Source of the DNA: Tritonibacter mobilis | Lineage (GTDB): Bacteria > Pseudomonadota > Alphaproteobacteria > Rhodobacterales > Rhodobacteraceae | Reading direction: 5' to 3' | Assembly: GCF_001681715.1 (NCBI RefSeq) | Contig: NZ_LNWY01000005.1 | Span: 186,001 to 250,000, forward strand | Length of the DNA stretch: 64,000 nt | Part shown: piece by piece, positions 8,969 through 16,310 of the stretch | How the letters are laid out: every line of letters begins with the position of its first letter | Position numbering within the stretch: position 1 is the first letter of the stretch | Notes under the pieces: generated by a model | Told to the model about the DNA's origin: nothing | What the model saw: only the letters and a program-made list of their open reading frames with translations | Database searches by the model: none | Position numbers and translations under genes: made by a program

Positions 8969-9990
8969 CCAAGAGCCGTGGCACGGAAATCGTTTAGCCA
9001 AGCCAGAACTTGTGGCATGTTTTCAGCTTCATCAAATTCGACGCCATTCCTAGAAAGACCTTGCCCCAAAACTGCGTGTTTCGGCAACCGCGTTCTATCG
9101 AGCAGAACTCCGTGTATTTTGTTTTCTCTCATCCACAAAGCATTATCGACAACACGGAAAGGCAAAAGCGTCGCATAGTCGACATTCCCTCGATGGCTGT
9201 ACTCTAAATAGTTTTCTTCGAATATTTCAGCCAATATGCGGACTGTTTTTCCTCGCCAATCATGACCACTTGCCACTTGCGCAAAAAAGAAATGCAGTGG
9301 AGGTGGTCGTCCTCCAACGTGCCAAGCAGCTACATCGACCCCTCCATCCTTCTCATGCGGCGGTGTGTATTCTCCAGGCTCGTCTTTCACTTTAATCCCT
9401 GCTCCACGCGCCTCAGCTCTCCGCAGAGTTTCTATGATATCGGCCTTATCGGCGCGCGGCCACCCAATGCTGGCGGCGCTTCCACGGGCCAATCCGGCCA
9501 TCGCAAAGGTTGACAGAACTTGAAAAACCCTATTCCGAAGTCGATGGATCAACCCGTCAGCAACCTCAAAATCGAACAGACTATTTTTGGTCAAATGCGT
9601 TGATATTAGACAGGTCAGGTAGGGGGTGAACCTTTCATCCTGCCAGTCCTCCACCAGCACTAACTCCTCTGCATCCTCTCCCAGCACAAAGGGGTATGCA
9701 TTTTCGCAGTCTTTGAGACGAAAATCGACCTCGTTTTCGATGCGTTCTCGAACCCTTTCCTTTTCTGCATCAGCACGGGCAATGTTCCCGGCATCGTCAT
9801 CTCCGAGTGCATCGGTGTCTTCATCAGGATCGCCGTCTTCAACTGTCTCAAATTGCTCTTCGATGGCTGCATCAAGCTCATCTAATCTTGCGGTTCGGAA
9901 CTCGTTGAAGAAAGCAACCAGCTCCAGCCAGTCCACCAAGACATGGTCCTCGGCGTTCAGGCCGGGTGTCACTACAGGTTCGGTCGCCAT
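8965..9990 (-). CDS. Uncharacterised protein, possible PD-(D/E)XK-like nuclease, partner of the ParB-like protein
   Basis: 341 aa, soluble, with an acidic stretch near residues 45-75 (DPDEDTDALGDDD). I do not recognise a named family with certainty. The C-terminal half contains HEKDGGVDVAAW, followed some 15 residues later by FFFAQVASGHDW and then K. This pattern (acidic residue, D, hydrophobic strand with Q, downstream K) recalls the Mrr-like branch of PD-(D/E)XK nucleases, but that is inference. The ATG at 9990 lies one base after the ParB-like stop, so the two are coupled; a longer in-frame start inside the upstream gene is rejected. The neighbouring methylase suggests a defence or modification role. 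Confidence 0.6.
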   Translation of the reverse strand: MATEPVVTPGLNAEDHVLVDWLELVAFFNEFRTARLDELDAAIEEQFETVEDGDPDEDTDALGDDDAGNIARADAEKERVRERIENEVDFRLKDCENAYPFVLGEDAEELVLVEDWQDERFTPYLTCLISTHLTKNSLFDFEVADGLIHRLRNRVFQVLSTFAMAGLARGSAASIGWPRADKADIIETLRRAEARGAGIKVKDEPGEYTPPHEKDGGVDVAAWHVGGRPPPLHFFFAQVASGHDWRGKTVRILAEIFEENYLEYSHRGNVDYATLLPFRVVDNALWMRENKIHGVLLDRTRLPKHAVLGQGLSRNGVEFDEAENMPQVLAWLNDFRATALG

Positions 9991-9991
9991 G

Positions 9992-11134
9992 TTAGTCTTC
10001 AATAATCTTTTCGAAATCAGCCATTTGGCTATCAACAGTGGCTTTGATAACCTGAATGCGCTTCGATGCCGACGCGATGATCTCTTGAAGCTCAGATTGG
10101 GACTCGGGGTCGAATCCATCTAGGGTTTCCAGCGCCAATCGAAGCTGACCATTTGCTTCAACAATGTGCTTCGAGAACCGTAGATCTTTTGGTGTCGCGG
10201 TAATCAAAGCATCGTCAAGGTGACTTGTTTGCTCAAGAACCTTGGTTCCGGACTTTGACTTGAGAACTTCCCGAACTCTACCCAGATCAGGGTTCTGGCT
10301 GCGCACCACGGGCTGGATTTCACGCTCTTTCGAGCCATAGAGCCAGGTCAGGACGTATTTCAGTTTTTCGTAATGCTCAGGGCCAACAGGGTCCCTTGAA
10401 GGGTCTTGATCTCTCTGCGGCCGGGGCATCCCGAGGTAGTCTGTGAACTCGCTATAGGACAAGCCCGTGTACAAGTGTGAAAAACTGAACGCTCGCTTGT
10501 ACCTGTCTTCCATGTGGAAGATCTCGAGCCTCTCAGCCTGCGTCAAAACATAATAGGCCGTGACCATTCTATGAATGGTAGCGTGCTTGTCTCCCATGCG
10601 GTTTGCAATTTCAAACAGCGTCAACGGCTTTTGTTCATTGGTTTGGGAATCCAGCCACCGCGCAGCGAAAGTCGCTTTCGCAAATGCGTCCCATGCCTGG
10701 GGACCGTTGATGTGTTTGAACCCAATTAGTTCTCGTGCATCTTCTTCTTTCTCGACGCGGTAGACGAGAATGTTGTCCAAGGTGACCCGAATCTCATGAT
10801 CGAAATCCGGGGTGCTTAATTTTGCGTGCTTTGCCAGTTCTCCATCGCGAAGCGCTTTGAGCGCGGCTAGCCTTCTATTTCCTTCGAGGACAACCAGTTT
10901 ACCGTCCCGGACGACAACCACCAGCGGTTCGATATTGATGTAACCGCTGGTACCGATTGATTGTACCAATTCGGATAAATCAGCCGTACGGGCCAACTCA
11001 GCCACAATCGCGGCATCAGTATCCACGTCGGGGCGTTTGTCTGGTGTGAAGCGAGGGTTATTCGTGTCAAAATTCAGGAGTTCGACATCAACCAGTTCTG
11101 TTTGCTTTACACCTACGATTTGATCCCAATCCAT
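9992..11134 (-). CDS. ParB/sulfiredoxin-like N-terminal domain protein
   Basis: About 380 aa. The N-terminal third has a ParB/Srx-type nuclease fold: the segment YINIEPLVVV is followed by GKLVVLEGNRRLAALKAL, where the EGNRR box matches the ParB ERxRR/GxRR motif. A helical middle part (about residues 150-260) resembles the HTH region of ParB-like proteins. No ParA is present, so plasmid-type partition is unlikely; such stand-alone proteins occur as NTPases, nucleases or regulators in phages and defence loci. The ATG at 11134 has GGAAG four bases upstream. A longer frame to 11293 has no family similarity. It heads a two-gene minus-strand operon. Confidence 0.8.
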   Translation of the reverse strand: MDWDQIVGVKQTELVDVELLNFDTNNPRFTPDKRPDVDTDAAIVAELARTADLSELVQSIGTSGYINIEPLVVVVRDGKLVVLEGNRRLAALKALRDGELAKHAKLSTPDFDHEIRVTLDNILVYRVEKEEDARELIGFKHINGPQAWDAFAKATFAARWLDSQTNEQKPLTLFEIANRMGDKHATIHRMVTAYYVLTQAERLEIFHMEDRYKRAFSFSHLYTGLSYSEFTDYLGMPRPQRDQDPSRDPVGPEHYEKLKYVLTWLYGSKEREIQPVVRSQNPDLGRVREVLKSKSGTKVLEQTSHLDDALITATPKDLRFSKHIVEANGQLRLALETLDGFDPESQSELQEIIASASKRIQVIKATVDSQMADFEKIIED

Positions 11135-11507
11135 AAATCTTCCATCCGTAAGCCAGTTTGTTCCACCGAGCCTTGGTGTAGGCACCAGCTGTAGTGAGCT
11201 TGAGCCCGTCCGTCTAGCCGCACTTGTCGACGGCTTCGAGCATGGGCTACGCGAGATGCAGGGTGCATTCAATAGAATGCTACCCTCTACCAACGTAATA
11301 TCGTAAGCGGCTTAACGAAATGGCCTGGTCCAAACCAGTGCAGTGCGGACATTTTTTGGTCGCAGCAAAAGCCGTTCCCGCCCCCGTTCCGGCGGTTAAC
11401 CGCTCAGGCTTGGAAGGAAGTAACATGGTGCGAGTTCATCAAGGGAGCGCCACAACAACGTACCTTGCATGCCGACGACACCTGCTACTTTCGCTGGATG
11501 ATTGCGT
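11135..11507. other. Non-coding stretch with a 12-bp palindrome
   Basis: No gene is supported in these 373 bases. A perfect palindrome GCGGTTAACCGC lies at 11392-11403, just after an A/T-rich tract (11350-11370). It could be an operator for the ParB-like operon promoter or part of a terminator for the leftward early genes. Confidence 0.4.
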
Positions 11508-11744
11508 CTAGCTGAGCTTTACCCGGCGGGTCTTACCGCTTCCGCTGGCTTTCAGCTCACCGCTATTGATCTTCCGCCGAATGGTAGACGGATCGCATTT
11601 CAGGATGCGCGCAGCCTCGGGAATGGAAAGCCAATCCTCCCGTCGCGACAGCTCTGCCGATGCAAGAAGCGTTTCAATCTTGGTGAGGCGATCAATGAGG
11701 TCACTTAGCGCGCCAGCATCAACCGCGATGAGTTGTTGGGTCAT
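11508..11744 (-). CDS. MerR/excisionase-type helix-turn-helix protein
   Basis: 78 aa. The N-terminus is a short amphipathic helix (ALSDLIDRLTKIETLL). It is followed by an HTH_17-type DNA-binding domain: WLSIPEAARILKCDPSTIRRKINSGELKA, then a basic tail. This is the form of phage excisionases and small helix-turn-helix regulators. Its position at the end of the leftward early operon, near the integrase, fits an Xis-like role, but a regulator is equally possible. The nearest gene upstream in the operon stops 60 bases before its start. Confidence 0.75.
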   Translation of the reverse strand: MTQQLIAVDAGALSDLIDRLTKIETLLASAELSRREDWLSIPEAARILKCDPSTIRRKINSGELKASGSGKTRRVKLS

Positions 11745-11804
11745 ATGCTATCCTTCATTGCTGCGAGAGCAATCACGTCTTTGGGTGTGTATCTTGAGTG
11801 GTGG

Positions 11805-12311
11805 TCAGCGCTTTGCTGGCGCAGGCAATTGCCCATTGTAGGGGCAATCCGGGCGGCCATCGCTGGCGCGGCGCTGTACGCGCGCAGAGGCGGTGTTGAT
11901 CCAGTCGCTCAGCGCGCTTTGGCGGGATGTGCCAGTGCATTGAATGCCCATCAGATCGACCAGCCAGAGCGCCTCGTCATAGAGCCAAGCGTCTGACATG
12001 GGCGCGATGATAGATCCGCTGAGCTCCGCGAATTGCTCGGACCTCTGGTGCATCGGGGTCGCTCTGAGCGCCTCTGTCGCCGCATAGAGCGCGAGGGTGT
12101 TGATCTCGGCAGATGATGCGCGGGCGGTGGGCAACTTGGAGGATTGAGCCGCCCGCGCCTGATCCGCACCGCGAGAGCAGTGCGAAACCTCCGTGTTGGC
12201 TACGCCGCGCAATCCTCCAACGCGGCGCAGGTGTTCAGTGACCTCAGACGGGCGGAGCCCGTGGAGGTCGTCCACCATGGGTGCGGAACCTTGAGAGATA
12301 GGGTTTGTCAT
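11805..12311 (-). CDS. Hypothetical phage early protein
   Basis: 168 aa, not recognised. The N-terminal half is polar and probably flexible, and the C-terminal half is helical (ALYAATEALRATPMHQ, DEALWLVDLMGI). There is no signal peptide or membrane segment. It starts 17 bases after the preceding gene's stop, with GGCGAGG upstream. It is the middle gene of the leftward operon controlled by the operators at 12644-12688. Confidence 0.55.
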   Translation of the reverse strand: MTNPISQGSAPMVDDLHGLRPSEVTEHLRRVGGLRGVANTEVSHCSRGADQARAAQSSKLPTARASSAEINTLALYAATEALRATPMHQRSEQFAELSGSIIAPMSDAWLYDEALWLVDLMGIQCTGTSRQSALSDWINTASARVQRRASDGRPDCPYNGQLPAPAKR

Positions 12312-12328
12312 TGCGGGTGCGCCTCGCC

Positions 12329-12610
12329 TTACGCCGCATGGGGGCCGTGCGGCGTGATCTGGCGATCCGCCATGACGCGGCGCACCTTGTGGCCGACACG
12401 TTTCAGGACCTGCTCGGTCGGTTCTGGCGTTGGGGCTGGTCGCTCGATCAGATGCGCAGCGCGCAGGCGCGCCGGGTCAAAGCCCTGACCGCGCGCGGCC
12501 TTCAGTGTTGCCCATGCAGTTGTGAAGAGGTGCGGGCTGTCGAGGTGTTCCTCGGGTGAGCCTGCGATCTGCTGCGCATCCCGCAGCACGGTTTCCAGTC
12601 TGTCTTGCAT
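12329..12610 (-). CDS. Hypothetical phage early protein
   Basis: 93 aa, not recognised, mostly helical and charged. Support for coding comes from a strong ribosome binding site (GGAGG, five bases before the ATG) and its place as first gene behind the left operator pair. The pattern is that of a lambda-type pL transcript. Function unknown. Confidence 0.6.
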   Translation of the reverse strand: MQDRLETVLRDAQQIAGSPEEHLDSPHLFTTAWATLKAARGQGFDPARLRAAHLIERPAPTPEPTEQVLKRVGHKVRRVMADRQITPHGPHAA

Positions 12611-12643
12611 TCAATCCTCCATCGGTTGATGGAAGATTGGTAG

Positions 12644-12688
12644 TTGGGAAGTATACCCAAGTCAATGGATGTTGGGTAAGTATACCCA
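12644..12688 (-). promoter_or_regulatory. Left operator pair and leftward early promoter
   Basis: Two copies of the prophage operator: TTGGGAAGTATACCCAA at 12644-12660 and TTGGGTAAGTATACCCA at 12672-12688, 28 bases apart start to start. On the minus strand each contains TATACT, a good -10 box, so repressor binding would block a leftward promoter for the operon beginning at 12610. This is equivalent to lambda OL/pL. Confidence 0.75.
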
Positions 12689-12802
12689 TATTTTCTGTTT
12701 TATGGCGCTTGTGAGATTTTTCCTTAGCTCTAGTAAAGCCACTTCAGGTGTAAGTGCATTTGCGATAGATGGGTTAGGAGTAGTCGTTGTAAGCATTTTA
12801 GA

Positions 12803-13246
12803 ATGAAGAAGAACTTCAAGATTTTTCGGAGCGCAATTTTTCTAGGTTGGCTTTGTCTGGCGCTCGCCGCAACAAGCATCGCCGCAGGTGTTTGGGCTTT
12901 TCAGATGACCACGACAGTGGCGGCAATTGGCGCAAGGACTGCATCGATGGCGACGGCTCACAGGAGGGAACTAGCCGAAGCGGTTGCTAAAGTTAAAGCA
13001 AAGGCTAGGCTGAGGCGTGTTGTAGTCGCCATACCTGTCGCGGGAGCAGCGGCAATGGCGTATTTTGAAGAACAGGACTACCAAGATTGGTTGGCGGACA
13101 ATCCACAAGGTTCACGTCGAATGTATGCGTGCACAGTTGCAGTGCTATCAGGGGAAGTCGTCGACGAAGTTCTGCAAGATTTGCCGGACGCTCTTCGACC
13201 CGATCCCGAGACCATTCTTGGGGCTATGCCGGATTGTGGTGCATAA
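12803..13246 (+). CDS. Small membrane protein, unknown (possible lysogenic-conversion gene)
   Basis: 147 aa. Residues about 10-35 (FLGWLCLALAATSIAAGVW) form a membrane helix, followed by a charged helical stretch rich in Ala/Lys and a second weaker hydrophobic segment near residues 72-86. The C-terminal part has two cysteines. It lies between the left operators and the repressor gene on the strand opposite to the repressor, a position where lambdoid phages often carry exclusion genes. The start has no clear ribosome binding site. Function is not known. Confidence 0.5.
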   Translation: MKKNFKIFRSAIFLGWLCLALAATSIAAGVWAFQMTTTVAAIGARTASMATAHRRELAEAVAKVKAKARLRRVVVAIPVAGAAAMAYFEEQDYQDWLADNPQGSRRMYACTVAVLSGEVVDEVLQDLPDALRPDPETILGAMPDCGA

Positions 13247-13285
13247 TCACAAACTACGCTTGTGATGCGCACAATATCCTGAAAA

Positions 13286-13933
13286 TTAACTTTTTTTTGC
13301 CAATTCTCGCGGCCAATGAAGCTTTACTCTAGCTGCCCATTTGAGACGAATGTTCCAGATGTTATTCGCGCCTGGGTTCAAGCTGATCAGATGAAACATG
13401 CCTGGCTCATCTCCTGCCTTCACCTGCTTTACCCATCCCATACCTTCGATATCCTCGCATACACATCTGTGACCGATCACATCGCTTGGGACACTGTCAT
13501 GGCCGTTTCGTGAGTAAAATAACAGGTCGCCTGCTGAATAGACTGGCTCCATACTGTCACCTTCAACTTCAACGGCCACAATTCCATGGGGTGAGAGGCC
13601 CGCAGGGCACTCGACTTGAGGGCCAGCACCTTTCTCGTAGGCATCAAACACTGGGACTTGTGCCCCTGCACCAACTTTACCTGCTATAGCGATTGTTGCT
13701 TTTCCTTCGGGCGCCCCGTCAGCCCAACTCATCACCTCTTCGACTGACATCTCGAGAGCTTGTGCAAGTCGAACGGCAGACGACAGCTTCGGGGATGCCG
13801 CTTTTCCACGTTTCAGATCTCTTACAAATGACTGATGCAAGCCTGCTGCTTCTGAAAGCGGGGCATCTTTCAAGCCGCGTACCTCCATGATTTGTCGGAG
13901 GCCTTCCAGAAATTTTTCGCTCTCGTTTAGCAT
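13286..13933 (-). CDS. Phage repressor, HTH plus S24 (LexA/CI-type) peptidase
   Basis: 215 aa. The N-terminal HTH (about residues 10-70, LSEAAGLHQSFVRDLKRG) binds DNA. The C-terminal S24 peptidase-like domain has an Ala-Gly cleavage site near residues 84-85, catalytic Ser127 in GDSMEP and a Lys near 169 (VKQVK). It should hold lysogeny and be inactivated by RecA-stimulated self-cleavage after DNA damage. The ATG at 13933 touches the operator, and a perfect TATAAT lies six bases upstream, so the mRNA is probably leaderless like lambda cI from PRM. An upstream in-frame start at 13969 would lie beyond that promoter and is rejected. Confidence 0.93.
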   Translation of the reverse strand: MLNESEKFLEGLRQIMEVRGLKDAPLSEAAGLHQSFVRDLKRGKAASPKLSSAVRLAQALEMSVEEVMSWADGAPEGKATIAIAGKVGAGAQVPVFDAYEKGAGPQVECPAGLSPHGIVAVEVEGDSMEPVYSAGDLLFYSRNGHDSVPSDVIGHRCVCEDIEGMGWVKQVKAGDEPGMFHLISLNPGANNIWNIRLKWAARVKLHWPRELAKKS

Positions 13934-14009
13934 TGGGGAATTATACCCACAGTATTCGCGTAACGACATTGGGAAGTTTACCCTTGTAATTTCGGGTATA
14001 CTTACCCAA
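13933..14009. promoter_or_regulatory. Right operator region with three operators and divergent promoters
   Basis: Three 17-bp operators lie between the repressor and the Cro-like gene: TTGGGGAATTATACCCA (13933-13949), TTGGGAAGTTTACCCTT (13969-13985) and, inverted, CGGGTATACTTACCCAA (13993-14009). The first contains TATAAT for leftward repressor transcription (13940-13945). The third contains TATACT (13997-14002) for the rightward early promoter. The middle one sits next to the weak -35 of the repressor promoter, the geometry expected for autoactivation as at lambda OR. Confidence 0.8.
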
Positions 14010-14018
14010 TAAAGCGAT

Positions 14019-14231
14019 ATGGAACATTTTCTCGCAGAACTCTCCGCCTACGCTGATGCTGTTGGTCGCACCCCGCAACACGTGTTGCGGCAAGCGATTG
14101 GCGCGAGCTGGGGGCAGTGGGCGTCTTGGAACGATGGTAAGTCGAGCCCGACGCTGCACACAGTGGACAAGATCCGAAAGCATATGTTGGAGAACCCTCC
14201 TCCCGAGAGTGAGGGAGATATCGCTGCATGA
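14019..14231 (+). CDS. Cro-like HTH protein
   Basis: 70 aa, a single helical DNA-binding domain (AYADAVGRTPQHVLRQAIGA, then WNDGKSSPTLHTVDKIRKHM) with the spacing of an XRE/Cro-type HTH. It is the first gene of the rightward operon, ten bases past the expected transcription start and divergent from the repressor. It should compete for the same operators and favour lytic growth. No strong Shine-Dalgarno is seen. Confidence 0.7.
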   Translation: MEHFLAELSAYADAVGRTPQHVLRQAIGASWGQWASWNDGKSSPTLHTVDKIRKHMLENPPPESEGDIAA

Positions 14232-14551
14232 GCCGCCCGCGTCTAACCCTGATCGTGAACAATGACGTGCCATGCGATGAGCGTGGCACGTCAGCTGACC
14301 AAGCGTCTTGGTCAAATCAGTTGGATCCTTATGCGCTGAAGATCAGCGCGCCTGACCTTTGGTCGGCCTATTTCCACGCGCGGTTTCACAGCCCGCGCGA
14401 GGTGGCGCTGTTCTGCGATGTCTCGTTTCAGACAGCGCTCAACTGGTGGGGCGCGGTGACAGCGCCCGCCAGCCATACCGCCTTACTGATGATCTTGACC
14501 GATCCCGGCGCGGCGGCGTTCTTTCAGGATCAATTGGCGAGGGCCGCATGA
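14228..14551 (+). CDS. Hypothetical phage protein, early rightward operon
   Basis: 107 aa, not recognised. The central part (DLWSAYFHARFHSPREVALFCDVSFQTALNWWGAV) has the spacing of a helix-turn-helix, so it may be a DNA-binding protein. It overlaps the Cro-like gene by four bases (ATGA) and the following gene the same way, indicating coupled translation. Confidence 0.65.
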   Translation: MSRPRLTLIVNNDVPCDERGTSADQASWSNQLDPYALKISAPDLWSAYFHARFHSPREVALFCDVSFQTALNWWGAVTAPASHTALLMILTDPGAAAFFQDQLARAA

Positions 14552-14814
14552 TGGCGCAGAATTCCTCACCCCGGATCGAGCGGATTGCCTATCAGATCTG
14601 GTGGCTGATCCAGGACAGTGCCGGCGAATGCACCCTGCAAGATATGGCGCAATTTACCGGCGCTTCGATGCGCACCTGCACCCAGATTTGCCGCTATCGC
14701 GGCTGGGCCGGGGCCTATCGCAAGATGGTGCAGGCTCCCGCGGCAGATAGCGGTCCGCGGATGATCGAGGCGCTGGATAGCGAGCTGTCAGCCCTGTTCG
14801 GGGAGGCGGCCTGA
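14548..14814 (+). CDS. Hypothetical phage protein with HTH-like segment
   Basis: 88 aa. The segment ECTLQDMAQFTGASMRTCTQICRYRGW looks like a helix-turn-helix. The ATG at 14548 overlaps the previous stop (ATGA), which decides the start over a longer in-frame reading. No named family is recognised. It may be part of the early regulatory or replication set. Confidence 0.65.
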   Translation: MMAQNSSPRIERIAYQIWWLIQDSAGECTLQDMAQFTGASMRTCTQICRYRGWAGAYRKMVQAPAADSGPRMIEALDSELSALFGEAA

Positions 14815-14838
14815 TGTTGTGCGCAACAGGGGGCCGCT

Positions 14839-15465
14839 ATGGCGCTTGATCCAGTTCGAGATGCGCGCGGCGCACCGCGCTACCGCTGCATTTGCGATGA
14901 TTGCGGGCGCGAGGACACGGTCGCGGCCCGCCATGGGCGGGATGGCAGCGACGGGCACGGCCAGGCGGTGTCAAAAATTCAACGGTTGGGGTGGTCCTAC
15001 ATCGGCAAACGGCTGCGGTGCGGCACCTGTGAGGCAAAAAGAAAGGTGGAGAAAATGGCAGCAAAAACAGAGCAGAAAACACCTGCCGAAACGGCCCCGC
15101 GTGAACCGACGCGGGTGCAAAAGCGCGAGATCATGGAAATCCTAAGCGAGGTCTATGATCATGATCGGCAGTGCTACTGCGGTGGCGAAACTGATGACAC
15201 GGTGGCCAAGGTGCTGAATGTCATGCCGGGCTGGGTCGCGGGCATTCGGGATGAGTTCTTTGGGCCGGGTGGCAGCAATGACGACATGGCCGCCCTTGGC
15301 GATGAAATCCGCAAGTTCATGCAGGACACGCAGGCGCGCCTGACCGCTGCGAAATTGGAGGTGGAGAGCCTTGAGGCTGTCATCTCTCGCGTGTCCTCGA
15401 TGTCCAAGACGCTGGATCAGATCAAAGATGCCGTTGGGCCGCGTAACCTGGTGAGGGTCAAATGA
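14839..15465 (+). CDS. Hypothetical phage protein with CxxC pairs
   Basis: 208 aa. Near the N-terminus are C-I-C-D-D-C (residues about 17-22) and CGTC (about 62-65), which could form a zinc ribbon. A second helical part follows, with QCYCGG and a coiled-coil-like C-terminus (about 145-190). AGGGG precedes the ATG. It overlaps the next gene by four bases. It is probably a nucleic-acid binding early protein, but the function is not known. Confidence 0.6.
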   Translation: MALDPVRDARGAPRYRCICDDCGREDTVAARHGRDGSDGHGQAVSKIQRLGWSYIGKRLRCGTCEAKRKVEKMAAKTEQKTPAETAPREPTRVQKREIMEILSEVYDHDRQCYCGGETDDTVAKVLNVMPGWVAGIRDEFFGPGGSNDDMAALGDEIRKFMQDTQARLTAAKLEVESLEAVISRVSSMSKTLDQIKDAVGPRNLVRVK

Positions 15466-16115
15466 CACAGGTTGCGCAGGTCAAACTGGTGGAGGCCTCA
15501 GATCTGCCGGAATACCCGATCTCAGCAGAAAGCCGGTTGGACTCGCATTACTTCATGCCGTTCAACCATGATCGCTATGACCGCAGCGACTTCCGGCGCA
15601 AGGCTTACCGTGACCCGGAAGTCGGCTTTTTTGGTATGGAGCTGTTCTTCAAATCGCATGGTGAGGCCCCCTTAGGGACCTTACCCAGCGACGATGACAG
15701 TCTGGCGTTTCTGCTGGGGTTGCCGTTGGAGCGGTGGATCTCGCTGAAAGAGCGGGCATTCAACCCGCTTTATAACTGGCACCCGGTGCGCTGTGACAAT
15801 GGCGCAATTCGCCTGGCGCATCCTGTGGTGCAAGAGGTGATGGAGGCCGCGCTGCGCGGTCATCTGGAGCACAAGGCCAGCAATGAAGACAAGGCGGTCT
15901 ATGCACGGCGCAAACGGCTGATCGAGGTTCTGCGCGACATCGGCTGCAGCGAGGATCTGTGTTCCGATGAGCTGGCCGTGGCGTGGGTGGATGACTGGCT
16001 GCTCAAACACCACCCCGGTCAACGGCGCATGCCGCAGTTCCAAGCCTCCATCGGACGTGCCCTCAAAGAGGCAGTCTCTGAGGGCATTGTGGGTCGCCCG
16101 CGCCGCGCTCCCTGA
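15462..16115 (+). CDS. Hypothetical phage protein (possible replication protein)
   Basis: 217 aa, soluble. The N-terminal part contains DSHYFMPFNHDRYDRSDF and VGFFGMELFFKSHGEAPLG, a pattern (short working site, then a segment describing a small winged-helix) that recalls DUF1376-type and DnaD-like phage replication proteins. I cannot confirm this. It is coupled to the upstream gene (ATGA) and ends 32 bases before a 10-bp-period repeat array that could be an origin. Confidence 0.5.
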   Translation: MTQVAQVKLVEASDLPEYPISAESRLDSHYFMPFNHDRYDRSDFRRKAYRDPEVGFFGMELFFKSHGEAPLGTLPSDDDSLAFLLGLPLERWISLKERAFNPLYNWHPVRCDNGAIRLAHPVVQEVMEAALRGHLEHKASNEDKAVYARRKRLIEVLRDIGCSEDLCSDELAVAWVDDWLLKHHPGQRRMPQFQASIGRALKEAVSEGIVGRPRRAP

Positions 16116-16147
16116 AATCATTGAAGAAATCCGGCCACCTGTGGGCG

Positions 16148-16197
16148 GAACAGAACGGAACATACCAGAACAGTTCCGAACAGAATGGAACAGTTCC
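16148..16197 (+). repeat. Five 10-bp direct repeats (iteron-like array)
   Basis: Units begin every ten bases at 16148, 16158, 16168, 16178 and 16188. The five units are GAACAGAACG, GAACATACCA, GAACAGTTCC, GAACAGAATG and GAACAGTTCC. A decayed sixth unit follows at 16198. The last unit plus one base forms the palindrome GGAACAGTTCC (16187-16197). Spacing of one helical turn places all copies on the same face of DNA. It may be a replication origin or an operator array. Confidence 0.75.
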
Positions 16198-16218
16198 AGA
16201 CATAAGAGAGGAAATGAA

Positions 16219-16293
16219 ATGAGAGAATATGAAATGAGATTTCGTTCCGCTCCCACTCGGGCCGAGCAGCCTGTGGATATGTCGGAACGCTGA
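16219..16293 (+). CDS. Possible 24-aa peptide
   Basis: A very short frame (MREYEMRF... to ...DMSER) begins with an ATG a few bases after GAGAGGAAA and ends 17 bases before the next gene. There is a plausible ribosome binding site but no other support. It may only be a leader that couples translation across the repeat region. Confidence 0.25.
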   Translation: MREYEMRFRSAPTRAEQPVDMSER

Positions 16294-16310
16294 GAAGAAG
16301 AGGTGCAGGA

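Noticed and set aside
9992-11134. Plasmid-type partition system
   Set aside because: Only a ParB-like N-terminal domain is present; there is no ParA gene and no parS-like 16-bp palindrome nearby.
16148-16197. LexA (SOS) box
   Set aside because: The GAAC words are spaced by six bases (period 10) and not by seven as in alphaproteobacterial SOS boxes; the array is described as iteron-like instead.
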